Below, piece after piece: positions 51,701-56,400 of a stretch of DNA of 64,000 bases (the first letter of the stretch is position 1; the number at the start of each line of letters is the position of its first letter). Below the pieces are notes generated by a model that was not told the DNA's origin, did not search any database, and was given only the letters and a program-made list of their open reading frames with translations. Both the position numbers and the translations under genes were made by a program. The DNA is from Oreocharis arfaki (Eukaryota; Chordata; Aves; Passeriformes; Paramythiidae), in the NCBI GenBank assembly GCA_013398015.1, contig VZRR01010237.1, forward strand, positions 1-64,000, written 5' to 3'.

Positions 51701-52790
51701 AGTTACAACTTCAAGACATTTCATCTACCTGATCATATATTCAGGAAATACATTAAAGTGACATTTTCTCTGAAACCAACATTTCACAACATATGCTTTC
51801 TGTAAAACTCTAACAGAATGCAAACTTTTTTTTTTTTCCACCACTCCATACAGAGACCAGCTGCTTCCTCCTGTGAGTAATAAACCATAAAGGCTCCTTA
51901 AAGGCTTTTTAAAGCCTTTTAAAGCAGTCGCGGGCTCGTCACAGTAATGAGCAGCGACCCAAGTCCATCCAAACCGCACGGAGCCATCAGAGAGCTGTGG
52001 TTTGCTCAGGGAGGATCTGGCAAGCGACGGCTCTTCTCGGCAGCAATGCCACCACCCACCTGCAGTGAAGACCACGATCCTGGAAAAAGGCGCAGCGCAG
52101 TTTTTCCCAAAACAGGAACCGCCTCACATAAAATCCTGCCTTACGCGTTCTGGTGCGGTTTCGTCACCCCACGAGCCTGCGTTACTCGGGAGACGACGAA
52201 AACTGCCAACAGCACCAAAAACCCCGGTTTTCAGCGTCGCTTTCTGACACGGGATGGGATGCGCAGGGGCGGCCGGAGCGCACCGCCCTTTCACCTGACC
52301 TGAAGCACTGGGGTTTTTGTTAAAAAAAAAATCACTGCGTCGCCTCCAGCAGCACCGCAACCCCCTTCCCTTACCCCTGCCCCATCCCGAACGCCGGGGA
52401 GCAGTGGGAGCATCCCGCCCGCCGCGCCCGCCCCNNNNNNNNNNNNNNNNNNNNNNNNNNNNNNNNNNNNNNNNNNNNNNNNNNNNNNNNNNNNNNNNNN
52501 NNNNNNNNNNNNNNNNNNCTTTCCCCCAGCACTCACCATGGCGTACCACCAGCGGGCGAAAGCCATGGCGCTGTGGCTGCTCCTCCTGCCCGCCCTGCCC
52601 GGCACTACCCGTCCCGGCCCGGGACGCGCCCAGGGCGGTGCCCGGCGCGGAGCCGCTCCCCCGCCGGGACCGCGGGGCGCCCGGGGCAGCGCGGAGCGGC
52701 ATCGCCGCCCTCCTCACACCCCTCCCCGCATCCCCGAGCCCGCCTTACCGCCGCGGGCAGCGGCTGCCTGCCCGTCCCGGGCGCCGACAT
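3687..52790 (-). CDS. CAST: Calpastatin, full spliced gene (29 coding exons, phase 0 throughout)
   Basis: Calpastatin is the specific cytosolic protein inhibitor of calpain-1 and calpain-2. Each inhibitory domain binds one Ca2+-activated calpain: subdomains A and C contact the penta-EF-hand domains and B blocks the active-site cleft. The exons were found by reading the minus strand for calpastatin motifs and placing each end at a GT-AG site. The chain is MSAPG (or MAFARWWY), leader, then four A-B-C repeats, ending in SEKQKTS and TAA at 3687-3689. B motifs are [25 protein letters not shown] and DETIPPDH. C motifs are SSDFTC, SKDFAC, TEGFSC and SGDFDTC. The sum is 772 residues, close to mammalian long forms. 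All coding exons are multiples of three, so the frame never breaks, which strongly supports the model. Small alternative leader exons may have been missed. Identity is near certain; single splice sites are inferred without cDNA. Confidence 0.97.
4850..4924 (-). CDS. CAST: CAST exon 28, residues 732-756, basic C-terminal tail
   Basis: Encodes DKSGKEATTTKASSKDKGKP followed by RDPKT. Mammalian tail: [21 protein letters not shown]. Acceptor GTGTAG, donor GTATGA, 75 bases. Confidence 0.92.
5758..5847 (-). CDS. CAST: CAST exon 27, residues 702-731, domain 4 subdomain C
   Basis: Encodes KPADDSAAIDALSGDFDTC and a short tail ending TPQHSK. Mammalian domain 4 has KPADDQDPIDALSGDLDSC. Acceptor TTGCAG, donor GTAGGA, 90 bases. 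Confidence 0.96.
6283..6336 (-). CDS. CAST: CAST exon 26, residues 684-701, domain 4 B-C linker
   Basis: Encodes SKPAKPTAKDDVKHKGQK, comparable to mammalian DKPVKPPTKKSEDSKKP. Acceptor TTCCCAAG, donor GTAACA, 54 bases. The acceptor is ordinary but lacks the usual C before AG. Confidence 0.85.
6743..6835 (-). CDS. CAST: CAST exon 25, residues 653-683, domain 4 subdomain B
   Basis: Encodes [20 protein letters not shown] followed by DHLKLLESGEK. Mammalian domain 4 has [21 protein letters not shown]. The Tyr-Arg after the prolines is replaced by His-Leu. Acceptor ACTTTCAG, donor GTAAGG, 93 bases, the longest B exon. Confidence 0.96.
7884..7985 (-). CDS. CAST: CAST exon 24, residues 619-652, domain 4 subdomain A
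   Basis: Encodes [20 protein letters not shown] and continues PDPDENKP to DKVK. Mammalian domain 4 has [23 protein letters not shown], one of the clearest matches in the window. Acceptor TTGTTAG, donor GTAACA, 102 bases. Confidence 0.97.
8733..8831 (-). CDS. CAST: CAST exon 23, residues 586-618, domain 3-4 linker
   Basis: Encodes KAKEAAKPASSSDVISAATV and ends SAAPAASTS, a Ser/Ala-rich linker resembling exon 18. Acceptor CTTCCAG, donor GTAAGA, 99 bases. Confidence 0.9.
9369..9464 (-). CDS. CAST: CAST exon 22, residues 554-585, domain 3 subdomain C
   Basis: Encodes PMSENDLLEGLTEGFSC and a run of four prolines. Mammalian domain 3 reads PMSEDFLLDALSEDFSG. The acidic DF pair is replaced by GF here. 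Acceptor TGGCAG, donor GTGAGT, 96 bases. Confidence 0.94.
9627..9674 (-). CDS. CAST: CAST exon 21, residues 538-553, domain 3 B-C linker
   Basis: Encodes DKDGKPLLPKPEEKSQ, a duplicate of exon 16. Acceptor CTTTGTAG, donor GTAAAA, 48 bases. Confidence 0.93.
10172..10255 (-). CDS. CAST: CAST exon 20, residues 510-537, domain 3 subdomain B
   Basis: Encodes [20 protein letters not shown] followed by EYRLTEAK. The core [12 protein letters not shown] is full consensus and almost the same as mammalian domain 3 ([12 protein letters not shown]). Acceptor TTCACAG, donor GTAACT, 84 bases. Confidence 0.96.
11268..11369 (-). CDS. CAST: CAST exon 19, residues 476-509, domain 3 subdomain A
   Basis: Encodes VSPVADEALEALSSSLGKRE and ends PAVDKVK. 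Mammalian domain 3 reads [23 protein letters not shown]. Acceptor CATGCAG, donor GTAGAG, 102 bases. Confidence 0.95.
11736..11831 (-). CDS. CAST: CAST exon 18, residues 444-475, domain 2-3 linker
   Basis: Encodes KLSGSVPAKAAEDKVVPR and ends CTVQSAAPMSS, comparable to mammalian SMCSIQSAPPEP. Acceptor TGTTTCAG, donor GTAAGT, 96 bases. Confidence 0.9.
12147..12251 (-). CDS. CAST: CAST exon 17, residues 409-443, domain 2 subdomain C
   Basis: Encodes PLSESDLVDEFSKDFACPAQ and a Pro/Lys-rich tail ending CNISK. Mammalian domain 2 has SESELIDELSEDFDRSECK, so the helix is conserved. Cys follows DFA here. Acceptor is a long T tract then CAG; donor GTATGT; 105 bases. Confidence 0.93.
12252..14601 (-). 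other. CAST intron 16, 2.35 kb, no other feature
   Basis: The longest intron within the inhibitory-domain block. Open frames on the plus strand at 13513-13785 and 13832-14113 show no recognisable domain and are judged chance. Confidence 0.5.
14602..14649 (-). CDS. CAST: CAST exon 16, residues 393-408, domain 2 B-C linker
   Basis: Encodes DKEGKPVLPKPEEKPK, nearly the same as exon 21 of domain 3 (DKDGKPLLPKPEEKSQ) and as mammalian DKDGKPLLPEPEEKPK. Acceptor CTTCTAG, donor GTTAGG, 48 bases. Confidence 0.93.
15303..15386 (-). CDS. CAST: CAST exon 15, residues 365-392, domain 2 subdomain B
   Basis: Encodes [20 protein letters not shown] followed by GYRLTLEL. The inhibitory core [12 protein letters not shown] keeps all consensus positions. 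Acceptor CTTTTTAAG, donor GTGAGT, 84 bases. Confidence 0.95.
16273..16292. repeat. (ATGT)n microsatellite in CAST intron 14
   Basis: Four to five ATGT units followed by ATAT, between exons 14 and 15. Confidence 0.85.
16553..16651 (-). CDS. CAST: CAST exon 14, residues 332-364, domain 2 subdomain A
   Basis: Encodes EVKEDAMDALLDTLGGPEPE and an acidic tail ending VVEVSE. The LLDTLGGPE core looks like domain 1 rather than mammalian domain 2 (ALSASLGTRQ). Acceptor AATACAG, donor GTAACA, 99 bases. Confidence 0.94.
17336..17431 (-). CDS. CAST: CAST exon 13, residues 300-331, domain 1-2 linker
   Basis: Encodes KPNEEGEIVQAQAASSVK and ends PPKEKKTKTKE, comparable to the mammalian AAPPQEKKRKVEK linker. 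Acceptor GCTCCTAG, donor GTACTC, 96 bases. Confidence 0.9.
17575..17670 (-). CDS. CAST: CAST exon 12, residues 268-299, domain 1 subdomain C
   Basis: Encodes KPMTDDELAEALSSDFTC and a Lys/Glu-rich tail. ALSSDFTC is identical to the mammalian domain 1 C motif. Subdomain C is a helix that binds the calpain small-subunit EF-hand domain. Acceptor TGCTCAG, donor GTATTG, 96 bases. Confidence 0.94.
18272..18325 (-). CDS. CAST: CAST exon 11, residues 250-267, domain 1 B-C linker
   Basis: Encodes SKGYGKDVVPPKANEQDE. Its 54 bases match the domain 4 equivalent (exon 26), while domains 2 and 3 use 48. Acceptor ATTTTAG, donor GTAAGA. Confidence 0.87.
18421..18501 (-). CDS. CAST: CAST exon 10, residues 223-249, domain 1 subdomain B (inhibitory loop)
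   Basis: Encodes EDIYSRYLEEMGKREGSLPP and continues EYVKLLK. The inhibitory core is GKREGSLPPEYVKLL, where mammalian domain 1 has GKREVTIPPKYRELL. Thr-Ile is replaced by Ser-Leu and the Arg after Tyr by Val. The PP and Tyr are kept. Acceptor TTCACAG, donor GTTAGT, 81 bases, the shortest of the four B exons. Confidence 0.95.
19061..19162 (-). CDS. CAST: CAST exon 9, residues 189-222, domain 1 subdomain A
   Basis: Encodes PGMDVSALDSLIDTLGGPEE and on to YTGPEIT. Mammalian domain 1 reads SGMDAALDDLIDTLGGPEE with YTGPEV, a strong match. Subdomain A forms an amphipathic helix that binds the calpain large-subunit EF-hand domain. Donor GTATTT, acceptor TTTTTAG, 102 bases. Confidence 0.95.
19677..19775 (-). 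CDS. CAST: CAST exon 8, residues 156-188 (Ala/Gly/Val-rich leader, weak donor)
   Basis: Encodes QKPKEVSAVAGAAAG and on to DKSSTE just before inhibitory domain 1. The acceptor is CTGCAG. The donor is GTTGGT, weaker than its neighbours, so this 99-base symmetric exon is a candidate for skipping. The frame is open and joins exon 9 at PGMD. Confidence 0.82.
20801..20917 (-). CDS. CAST: CAST exon 7, residues 117-155 (Thr/Pro-rich leader)
   Basis: Encodes a Thr-, Pro- and Gln-rich linker from GKNQTPPTVTT to PPPATSTETAK. Acceptor ATGCAG, donor GTATTC, 117 bases, the longest coding exon in the model. The composition is typical of the disordered L domain. Confidence 0.83.
21048..21082. repeat. (GA)n microsatellite in CAST intron 6
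   Basis: Imperfect GA repeat immediately past the donor of exon 6 (in transcript sense a CU-rich tract), which could act as a polypyrimidine-tract-binding site. Confidence 0.85.
21098..21154 (-). CDS. CAST: CAST exon 6, residues 98-116 (leader)
   Basis: Encodes PTDSQNKQLSEEKQKEPSD, a charged disordered segment. Acceptor TATGACAG, donor GTAAGT, 57 bases. A GA-rich microsatellite at 21048-21082 lies just downstream of the donor in the intron. Confidence 0.82.
21410..21460 (-). CDS. CAST: CAST exon 5, residues 81-97 (leader)
   Basis: Encodes SAPTTTAGSEKNAQSDK. Acceptor TGTTTCAG, donor GTAAAT, 51 bases, phase 0. The position after MKPSETR corresponds to mammalian AVKTEPEKK. Sequence conservation of the leader is low, so exon identity rests mainly on splice sites and frame. 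Confidence 0.82.
21461..25787 (-). other. CAST intron 4, 4.3 kb
   Basis: Contains a 32-base tandem duplication (22803-22866), AT-rich TATAAATTAAA iterations (about 23345-23420) and an A-rich tract near 23606. Mammalian calpastatin has more leader exons in this part, so an unrecognised alternative exon is possible. Confidence 0.5.
22803..22866. repeat. 32-base tandem duplication
   Basis: Two adjacent copies of a unit starting ACTAAATAATCCTGTAATG, differing by one A/G substitution, so the duplication is recent. Confidence 0.95.
25788..25847 (-). CDS. CAST: CAST exon 4, residues 61-80, carrying the candidate internal start Met74
   Basis: Encodes a segment ending SKPRIMKPSETR. The MKPSETR part corresponds to mammalian MNPTETK, the first residues of type III calpastatin. 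The in-frame ATG is at 25806-25808 with A at -3. Donor GTAAGA after CCAGG, acceptor CTCTTAG, 60 bases, phase 0. A transcript starting in the upstream intron would give a protein of about 699 residues from this Met. Confidence 0.9.
26567..26596 (+). mobile_element. Possible CR1 3' terminal scrap
   Basis: TATTCTATGATTCTGTGATT resembles the 8-base terminal iterations of CR1. The DNA before it does not show the usual CR1 body, so this is a short remnant or chance. Confidence 0.4.
28513..28584. repeat. Perfect 15-base inverted repeat with 42-base spacer
   Basis: Arms ATCCCTGTTAATTAC (28513-28527) and GTAATTAACAGGGAT (28570-28584). Each arm contains TAATTA, a homeodomain-type core. The pairing stops sharply at both ends. 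Confidence 0.85.
28859..29011 (+). other. Small coding-like ORF of 50 codons, unidentified
   Basis: Reads MESATEEEEENNGDKHQNRK and ends ELSVPQN before TAA. It is highly charged and begins with a glutamate run from GAA/GAG repeats. It lies antisense to CAST in intron 3, with no clear promoter or splice signals, and is not recognised as any family. Could be chance. Confidence 0.2.
29640..29927 (+). other. Coding-like ORF of 95 codons, unidentified
   Basis: Begins MNIERHEDRFRGKKLRRR and ends AALGELV. It is rich in Lys, Glu and Ser, and follows the 28859 ORF on the same strand. It may be a remnant of a transposable element or retrocopy, or may be chance. No domain was recognised. Confidence 0.2.
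33176..33251. repeat. 20-base minisatellite in CAST intron 3
   Basis: Between three and four copies of a unit close to ACAAACAGAACCAGGGAGCC, with GAACC/GATCC variants in later copies. It adjoins a moderately CpG-rich stretch (32.95-33.18 kb). Confidence 0.9.
34410..34481. repeat. A/C-rich simple repeat in CAST intron 3
   Basis: A run of nine Cs followed by A-runs broken by CC or CCCC. Same type as the 42655-42903 tract. Confidence 0.9.
35270..35710 (-). promoter_or_regulatory. CAST: Intronic CpG island, candidate internal (type III, '1u'-like) CAST promoter
   Basis: A stretch of high CpG density, highest at about 35.42-35.52 kb (for example CGGACGCGGCCGCTCC), stands out from AT-rich intron. 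On the minus strand CCGCCGA is followed by GTGAGTGAG, so a noncoding first exon ending at 35417 could splice to exon 4, whose Met74 would start translation. In mammals the calpastatin 1u promoter gives a protein starting MNPTETK; exon 4 here has MKPSETR. The island is seen; the promoter role is inference. Confidence 0.55.
38831..38896. repeat. Dispersed direct repeat, copy 1
   Basis: Shares a stretch built around ACATTTTCCCCTGGAACAG, AGAAAG, CTACCTGGAC and AGATCAAAT with 43053-43137, in the same orientation and about 4.2 kb apart on either side of exon 3. The family is not recognised. Confidence 0.85.
40682..40753 (-). CDS. CAST: CAST exon 3, residues 37-60 (leader, Ala-rich end)
   Basis: Encodes a hydrophilic stretch starting KKQASADVSQPPK and ending in five alanines and a lysine. 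The acceptor is TTTTTCAG, the donor GTAAGC and the length 72 bases. It is separated from exon 4 by a 14.8-kb intron holding the internal CpG island. The Ala run is encoded by GCA plus GCT repeats, so its length could vary between individuals. Confidence 0.85.
40817..40840. repeat. (AAAC)6 microsatellite
   Basis: Perfect six-unit repeat just upstream (in CAST sense) of exon 3, near its acceptor. Confidence 0.95.
42515..42545 (-). mobile_element. Possible CR1 3' end remnant, minus orientation
   Basis: The minus strand reads GGAATTCTGTGATTCTGTGG, the CR1 terminal-repeat style. The body is not clear, so this is a low-confidence call. Confidence 0.35.
42655..42903. repeat. About 250-base A/C-rich simple repeat
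   Basis: Almost only A and C, with blocks of AACCAAAAAA and CCCC runs. On the CAST sense strand it is G/T-rich with many GGGG and GGG runs, so it has quadruplex potential in pre-mRNA. Confidence 0.92.
43053..43137. repeat. Dispersed direct repeat, copy 2
   Basis: Matches 38831-38896 with few substitutions but carries an extra 17 bases (TGTGGAAAGTTAAGCCA) that duplicates its own AAGCCA motif. Confidence 0.85.
47853..47918 (-). CDS. CAST: CAST exon 2, residues 15-36 (leader)
   Basis: Encodes a lysine- and glutamate-rich leader from HGDKKANEAS to GEKKAEVGE. Mammalian exon 2 starts HVSEKTSESPSKPGEKK, so the opening His and the GEKK motif agree. Acceptor TTTACAG, donor GTAAAT, 66 bases, phase 0. 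This is the first exon shared by the 1a and 1b transcripts. The leader, with the XL extension in the 1a form, is linked in mammals to membrane and L-type calcium channel association and to PKA phosphorylation. Confidence 0.88.
47919..52536 (-). other. CAST intron 1 (from exon 1b), 4.6 kb
   Basis: AT-rich intronic DNA that becomes GC- and CpG-rich above 52.1 kb where it enters the promoter island. It contains the assembly gap. No further first exon was recognised in it. Confidence 0.5.
52435..52518. other. Assembly gap, 84 N
   Basis: Unresolved bases inside the CpG island, starting 18 bases beyond the exon 1b donor. The true length and content are unknown; GC-rich promoter DNA is often lost in sequencing. 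Confidence 1.
52537..52566 (-). CDS. CAST: CAST exon 1b (alternative first coding exon), residues MAFARWWYAM
   Basis: The minus strand reads MAFARWWYAM followed by a GTGAGT donor. It matches the mammalian alternative calpastatin N-terminus MAFASWWYKT. The start sits in GCCATGG, a near-perfect Kozak context. An in-frame ATG 13 codons upstream (ending at 52605) has no intervening stop, so a longer start is formally possible; homology and Kozak context favour the inner Met. The donor lies only 18 bases from the assembly gap. The exon lies inside the 1a intron, so 1a and 1b are mutually exclusive promoters. Confidence 0.88.
52749..52790 (-). CDS. CAST: CAST exon 1a (alternative first coding exon, XL type), residues 1-14
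   Basis: The minus strand reads MSAPGTGRQPLPAA and then a GTAAGG donor. It resembles the mammalian first exon beginning MSQPGQKPA (promoter 1xa). The 42 coding bases end in phase 0 and join exon 2 in frame. The 5' UTR extends an unknown distance to the right within GC-rich DNA. The start context is GGC before ATG, so the Kozak match is moderate. Supported by homology and a good donor; the transcription start is not visible. Confidence 0.8.
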
Positions 52791-53189
52791 GCCGATCCCG
52801 GGGAAGAGGAGCGGGGGGCGGCCGGTTGCTCCCAGCTCCACGGGCGGCTGGAACGGCCCTCGGTCCCTCCCCTTCCTGCCGCGGCCGAGCCGGGACGGGG
52901 GAACCAGGGGGGCCGCGGGTCCGGGATGAGTTGGCGGGGAGGGAGTGGGGAGCCCGCGGCGGGACGGCGCTCGGCTGGAGCGAGAGAGGCTTTTCTTTAA
53001 AATAGTGTTGTTTGGGGGGGTGAGGGCGCAGACTTTTTTGTCCTCACCAAAGTCATTCCCCTTGGAAAAGCGTTTGGGTGTCGACAGCCGAGCCTAGGCA
53101 GGCTCCATGGAAGCTCTCGGCGTGGATCCAGCCCCTCACGGCTTCTTCCCGAGGGATGGAGCCGAGTGGAGGGTGCTTGGGGCTGCTCC

Positions 53190-53480
53190 AACACCCGGCT
53201 CCTCCACCGGGCCTCCCTACGGCTCCTGTGACAGCTTCCCTCCAACCTCGGCACCCTATTCCTATGGGAGCTTCCTTCTCCTGCCTTCACATCTTGGTTC
53301 CTTCTCCTGCCTTGCCTTCCTGGCTCCTCCACCCGCCTCTGGCTCCTCTGACAGCCTCCCTCCAACTTCAGCACCCCTCTTCTACAGCCTCCCTCCAGCC
53401 TTGGCATCCCGACTCTTCCACCAGCCTCTGGCTTCTGTGCCACCTTCCCTACAGCTGTGCCACCTTCCCTGCAGCTAAAG
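53190..53480. repeat. Degenerate GC-rich minisatellite upstream of CAST
   Basis: Recurring blocks near GCCTCCCTCCAAC, TTCAGCACCC and GGCTCCTCYGACAGC, with unit spacing about 30-45 bases. It makes long but repetitive open frames on both strands, which I do not consider genes. Confidence 0.7.
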
Positions 53481-56400
53481 ACGGTCACTTTTGCTGCTGG
53501 CTCCAGCCTTGGCCATCACCTTGGCGTGGCCTCATTCCCACCGTGCAAACACACTTGGTTTGGAAGTTGGCCACACATCCCGTGGGTTGGTGCAGTGTTA
53601 ACCCTCACATCCAGGGGATTTGTTGCAGGTCAGGTTATAAAATGGAAAACACAGATATTGTGTGCAGGAATGGGCGCAGTTTGATGATTTTGTCTTGCCG
53701 GGTTGTGTTTGGGGTGTTCTGTGCCAGGAAAGCCCAGGCTCAGGCTGGGTGGGTGGAACAGCTGTTGGATGAGTGGCACCACTCCAAAGAGATAACAGCA
53801 GCAGCTCCTGAACACACTCTTGCGTCAGGAGGCCTTGTCTATCAGCAGGAGGAAGGAAAAGTGTCCCAGTCTTTAGGGAGTGCTCCTCTCCTGCCTCCAT
53901 GGCGAAGAGGCAGTAGGACTAGTCTGCGTGGTAGGAAGCCTGTAAACCCAATTAGTGCCTATGCCCTGAGCTGTCAGACAGGAGACAAGTGGGTGAGGTC
54001 GCCCCTCAAGGTCTGGGGAAACGGCTTTAATCTGCAGAGAGGGAGGGAATGTTCAGATGGGTCTGCCTAAAGCCACCCTTGCTTTTCCATTCTGATTAGA
54101 TCCATGCAGATTTATGGCTGACTCTGAAGTGTTTCAGCCTGTGACACACAGGCGAGATGCTCCAGAGGAGGGGGAGGCGAGGGCCGTGTTTAATGCCTGG
54201 CTTCTCTGCGGGGCTGCTGTGTGCAGGTTTACCTGGGGTCACTCTAACAGGTCTGACAGATTGTGCTGCATTCCTCCAGCTGCAGGCAGCAGACCCTCCC
54301 TGCTGGCTGAGGGCTCCAGGCAGCCCTCGGGAAGCGTCACCCCTCTCACCACGATGTGCCTGATGACAAACAACTGGAGCTGGCAGCGACTGGCGTGGTG
54401 GAGTTGCACAGGAACAGGGCAGGAGCACATGAAACCCTTGGTGATGTCAGCCTGCATCATGCTGGACATTCAGGGTTCTGCTGGCCCAGAAGCACATCAT
54501 CCCTTCCAGCTCCGCCAGTAGGCTCAGTTTATAAATGAGGTTTGAGCACTGCTGCAGGAGGGAGGGGAGCTGCCCAGACACTTGCCCCAGTTCCTGCAGT
54601 TGTTGCAGTGTTTTGAAAACTGACTGGGCTCCATCCAGCTCTGAAAGGAAATCTTGCTTTAGGGCTAAGGGCTTGGCATTGTTGTTTCTATTAAAAGGTT
54701 CCTTTAGCTTGCCACTGCTTCAAGAAACGGTTGCTTACTGGCAATTTCTGCCTAAATTTATTCTTAACTAGTTGAGATTGCTTTTATATGTAAAGTGTGT
54801 AGGCAGCAGACATTTACCTGGGCATGGAAAAGCAGGTTCTTGTTCATCTGGCAGAAGTAGAGTCAGCTGATGGATGCCTGAGTCAGCCTTTTCAATACTG
54901 CAGGCCTAAACTCCACTCCAACAGTTTATTCATTTGGGTAAAGATTAGGGTATTTGAGTGGAGCAGTTGCTAGTAATTATCCAAGCCAGTCTGACACTTA
55001 CTATCTATAATTAGGTAAAAGTAAGTTTTCCTTGCAGCTTGCAGCAGCATACAAGTGTGGGGTATAAAAATCACACAGAGTTTTCTGCCACAGTTTCTGC
55101 TTATTCCTTCAGAGCATCTGCAAGTGAACAAATCCACTGAGGCTTGCTGAGATTTTATGTGGCATTGGCCACGGAATCCTGCACAGGGCTGATCAGAAAC
55201 AGAGGCAAGAGGTGATGGGCAGCACAAACATCAGCTTTTTCCAAGTTTGTTGGCTGGAAGAAGAGCAGGTGACCACATCAGGGACACACAGGTTGTTCTT
55301 TACTGCAATAATGTGTGATGTGAACAAGCATTCAGAAAGAGTTTGTGTGCTTTTAATAGCCATGGATACATTTCCATGCAATTCAAGGTATTAGGAGTCT
55401 AAAACTGGAATGAAGAATCACAGACTCATTTTACCCACCATGCCTCATCTCCAAAGGGCACCAGCTGACGTCAAATGCCTCCCAATAAAAAGGTGCTCAA
55501 AATTCTGGCAGGATGGGATGAAATTTTTGCCAAGCATACATATTTTATTAATATAACTTGCATAATGGTATGACTGCAAGCCTATGAGTCATTCACAAAA
55601 CCTACAAAATAAAGTACAAAATCTCTCGTGTAACTGGATTTTTATCTGGGGTAGTTTAAAAGAAGTCTTAGTATAAAAATTAGTTAAACAATAGTCATTT
55701 TAATTTCTTTCCTCCTCTTCCTGTGGTTTACAAAGAAATTCATCACAAGTTTTTGTTCTGTAGTCTTCCTCTGAAACCCCAAACCACCAGGATTTACGTT
55801 TTTTTTTTCTTTATAATTTGATGCATTCAGTCCCACCCTGTTTTAACACACCCACAGTAACAAAGACGGACAAGTACATTTCATTTCTCCTTTTACTGCT
55901 TTTGTTCACAGCGTGTTCAGTAAATGGAAATTGGAGTTTTAGTTTACGGAAATTCTGTTTGTTGGTAAGCGTAGTTTGATGGCCTCCTTGCTCTAGAAAG
56001 CATTAATGAAAATCCTTACTGTTGAAAAGAAAGGTTTCTTTCCATATCTATGGATACTTATATTTTTGCCCGTGTTATAAACCTCTTTTGTCATATAAAT
56101 GGTATGTCCTCTGCTAGTTTAGTGGGGTCTGAAGATTTCCCGCTGCACTCCATCCCCGCTGCTGAATGGAGATTTCTTCCCCTCAGACAGGGGTCATAAA
56201 CTTTGACAGCAACCAAGAGAAAATTAGAGTCTTTGGTGAGGTTTGATCATTTGTAATTACCTAAACACCAAGCTGAACATTAATTAAAAACCAAAACCAT
56301 TTCAAATTTAATCTTGAATAATTTCTGGACCTAGATTTGTGTGATAGGTATGAAAATTTTTATCTACTCAAATCTTCTCTTTCGTTACAATGAAATTCAG

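Larger units (their letters stand above)
52130..53000 (-). promoter_or_regulatory. CAST: CAST main promoter CpG island (1a and 1b)
   Basis: CpG-dense DNA covering both first exons. No TATA box was seen near either. The 1b start would lie between 52567 and 52748, inside the 1a intron. The 1a start lies above 52790. The exact limits and starts need 5'-end data. Confidence 0.75.

Noticed and set aside
52317..53005. Overlapping open frames across the CpG island on both strands
   Set aside because: They run through the N gap or arise from stop-poor GC-rich DNA. Only the short minus-strand segments matching calpastatin N-termini have homology and donors.
53078..54070. Longest open frame (330 codons, plus strand) upstream of CAST
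   Set aside because: Its first third is the degenerate minisatellite, the rest has no recognisable domain, and GC-rich DNA keeps stops rare. It is more likely a by-product of composition than a gene.
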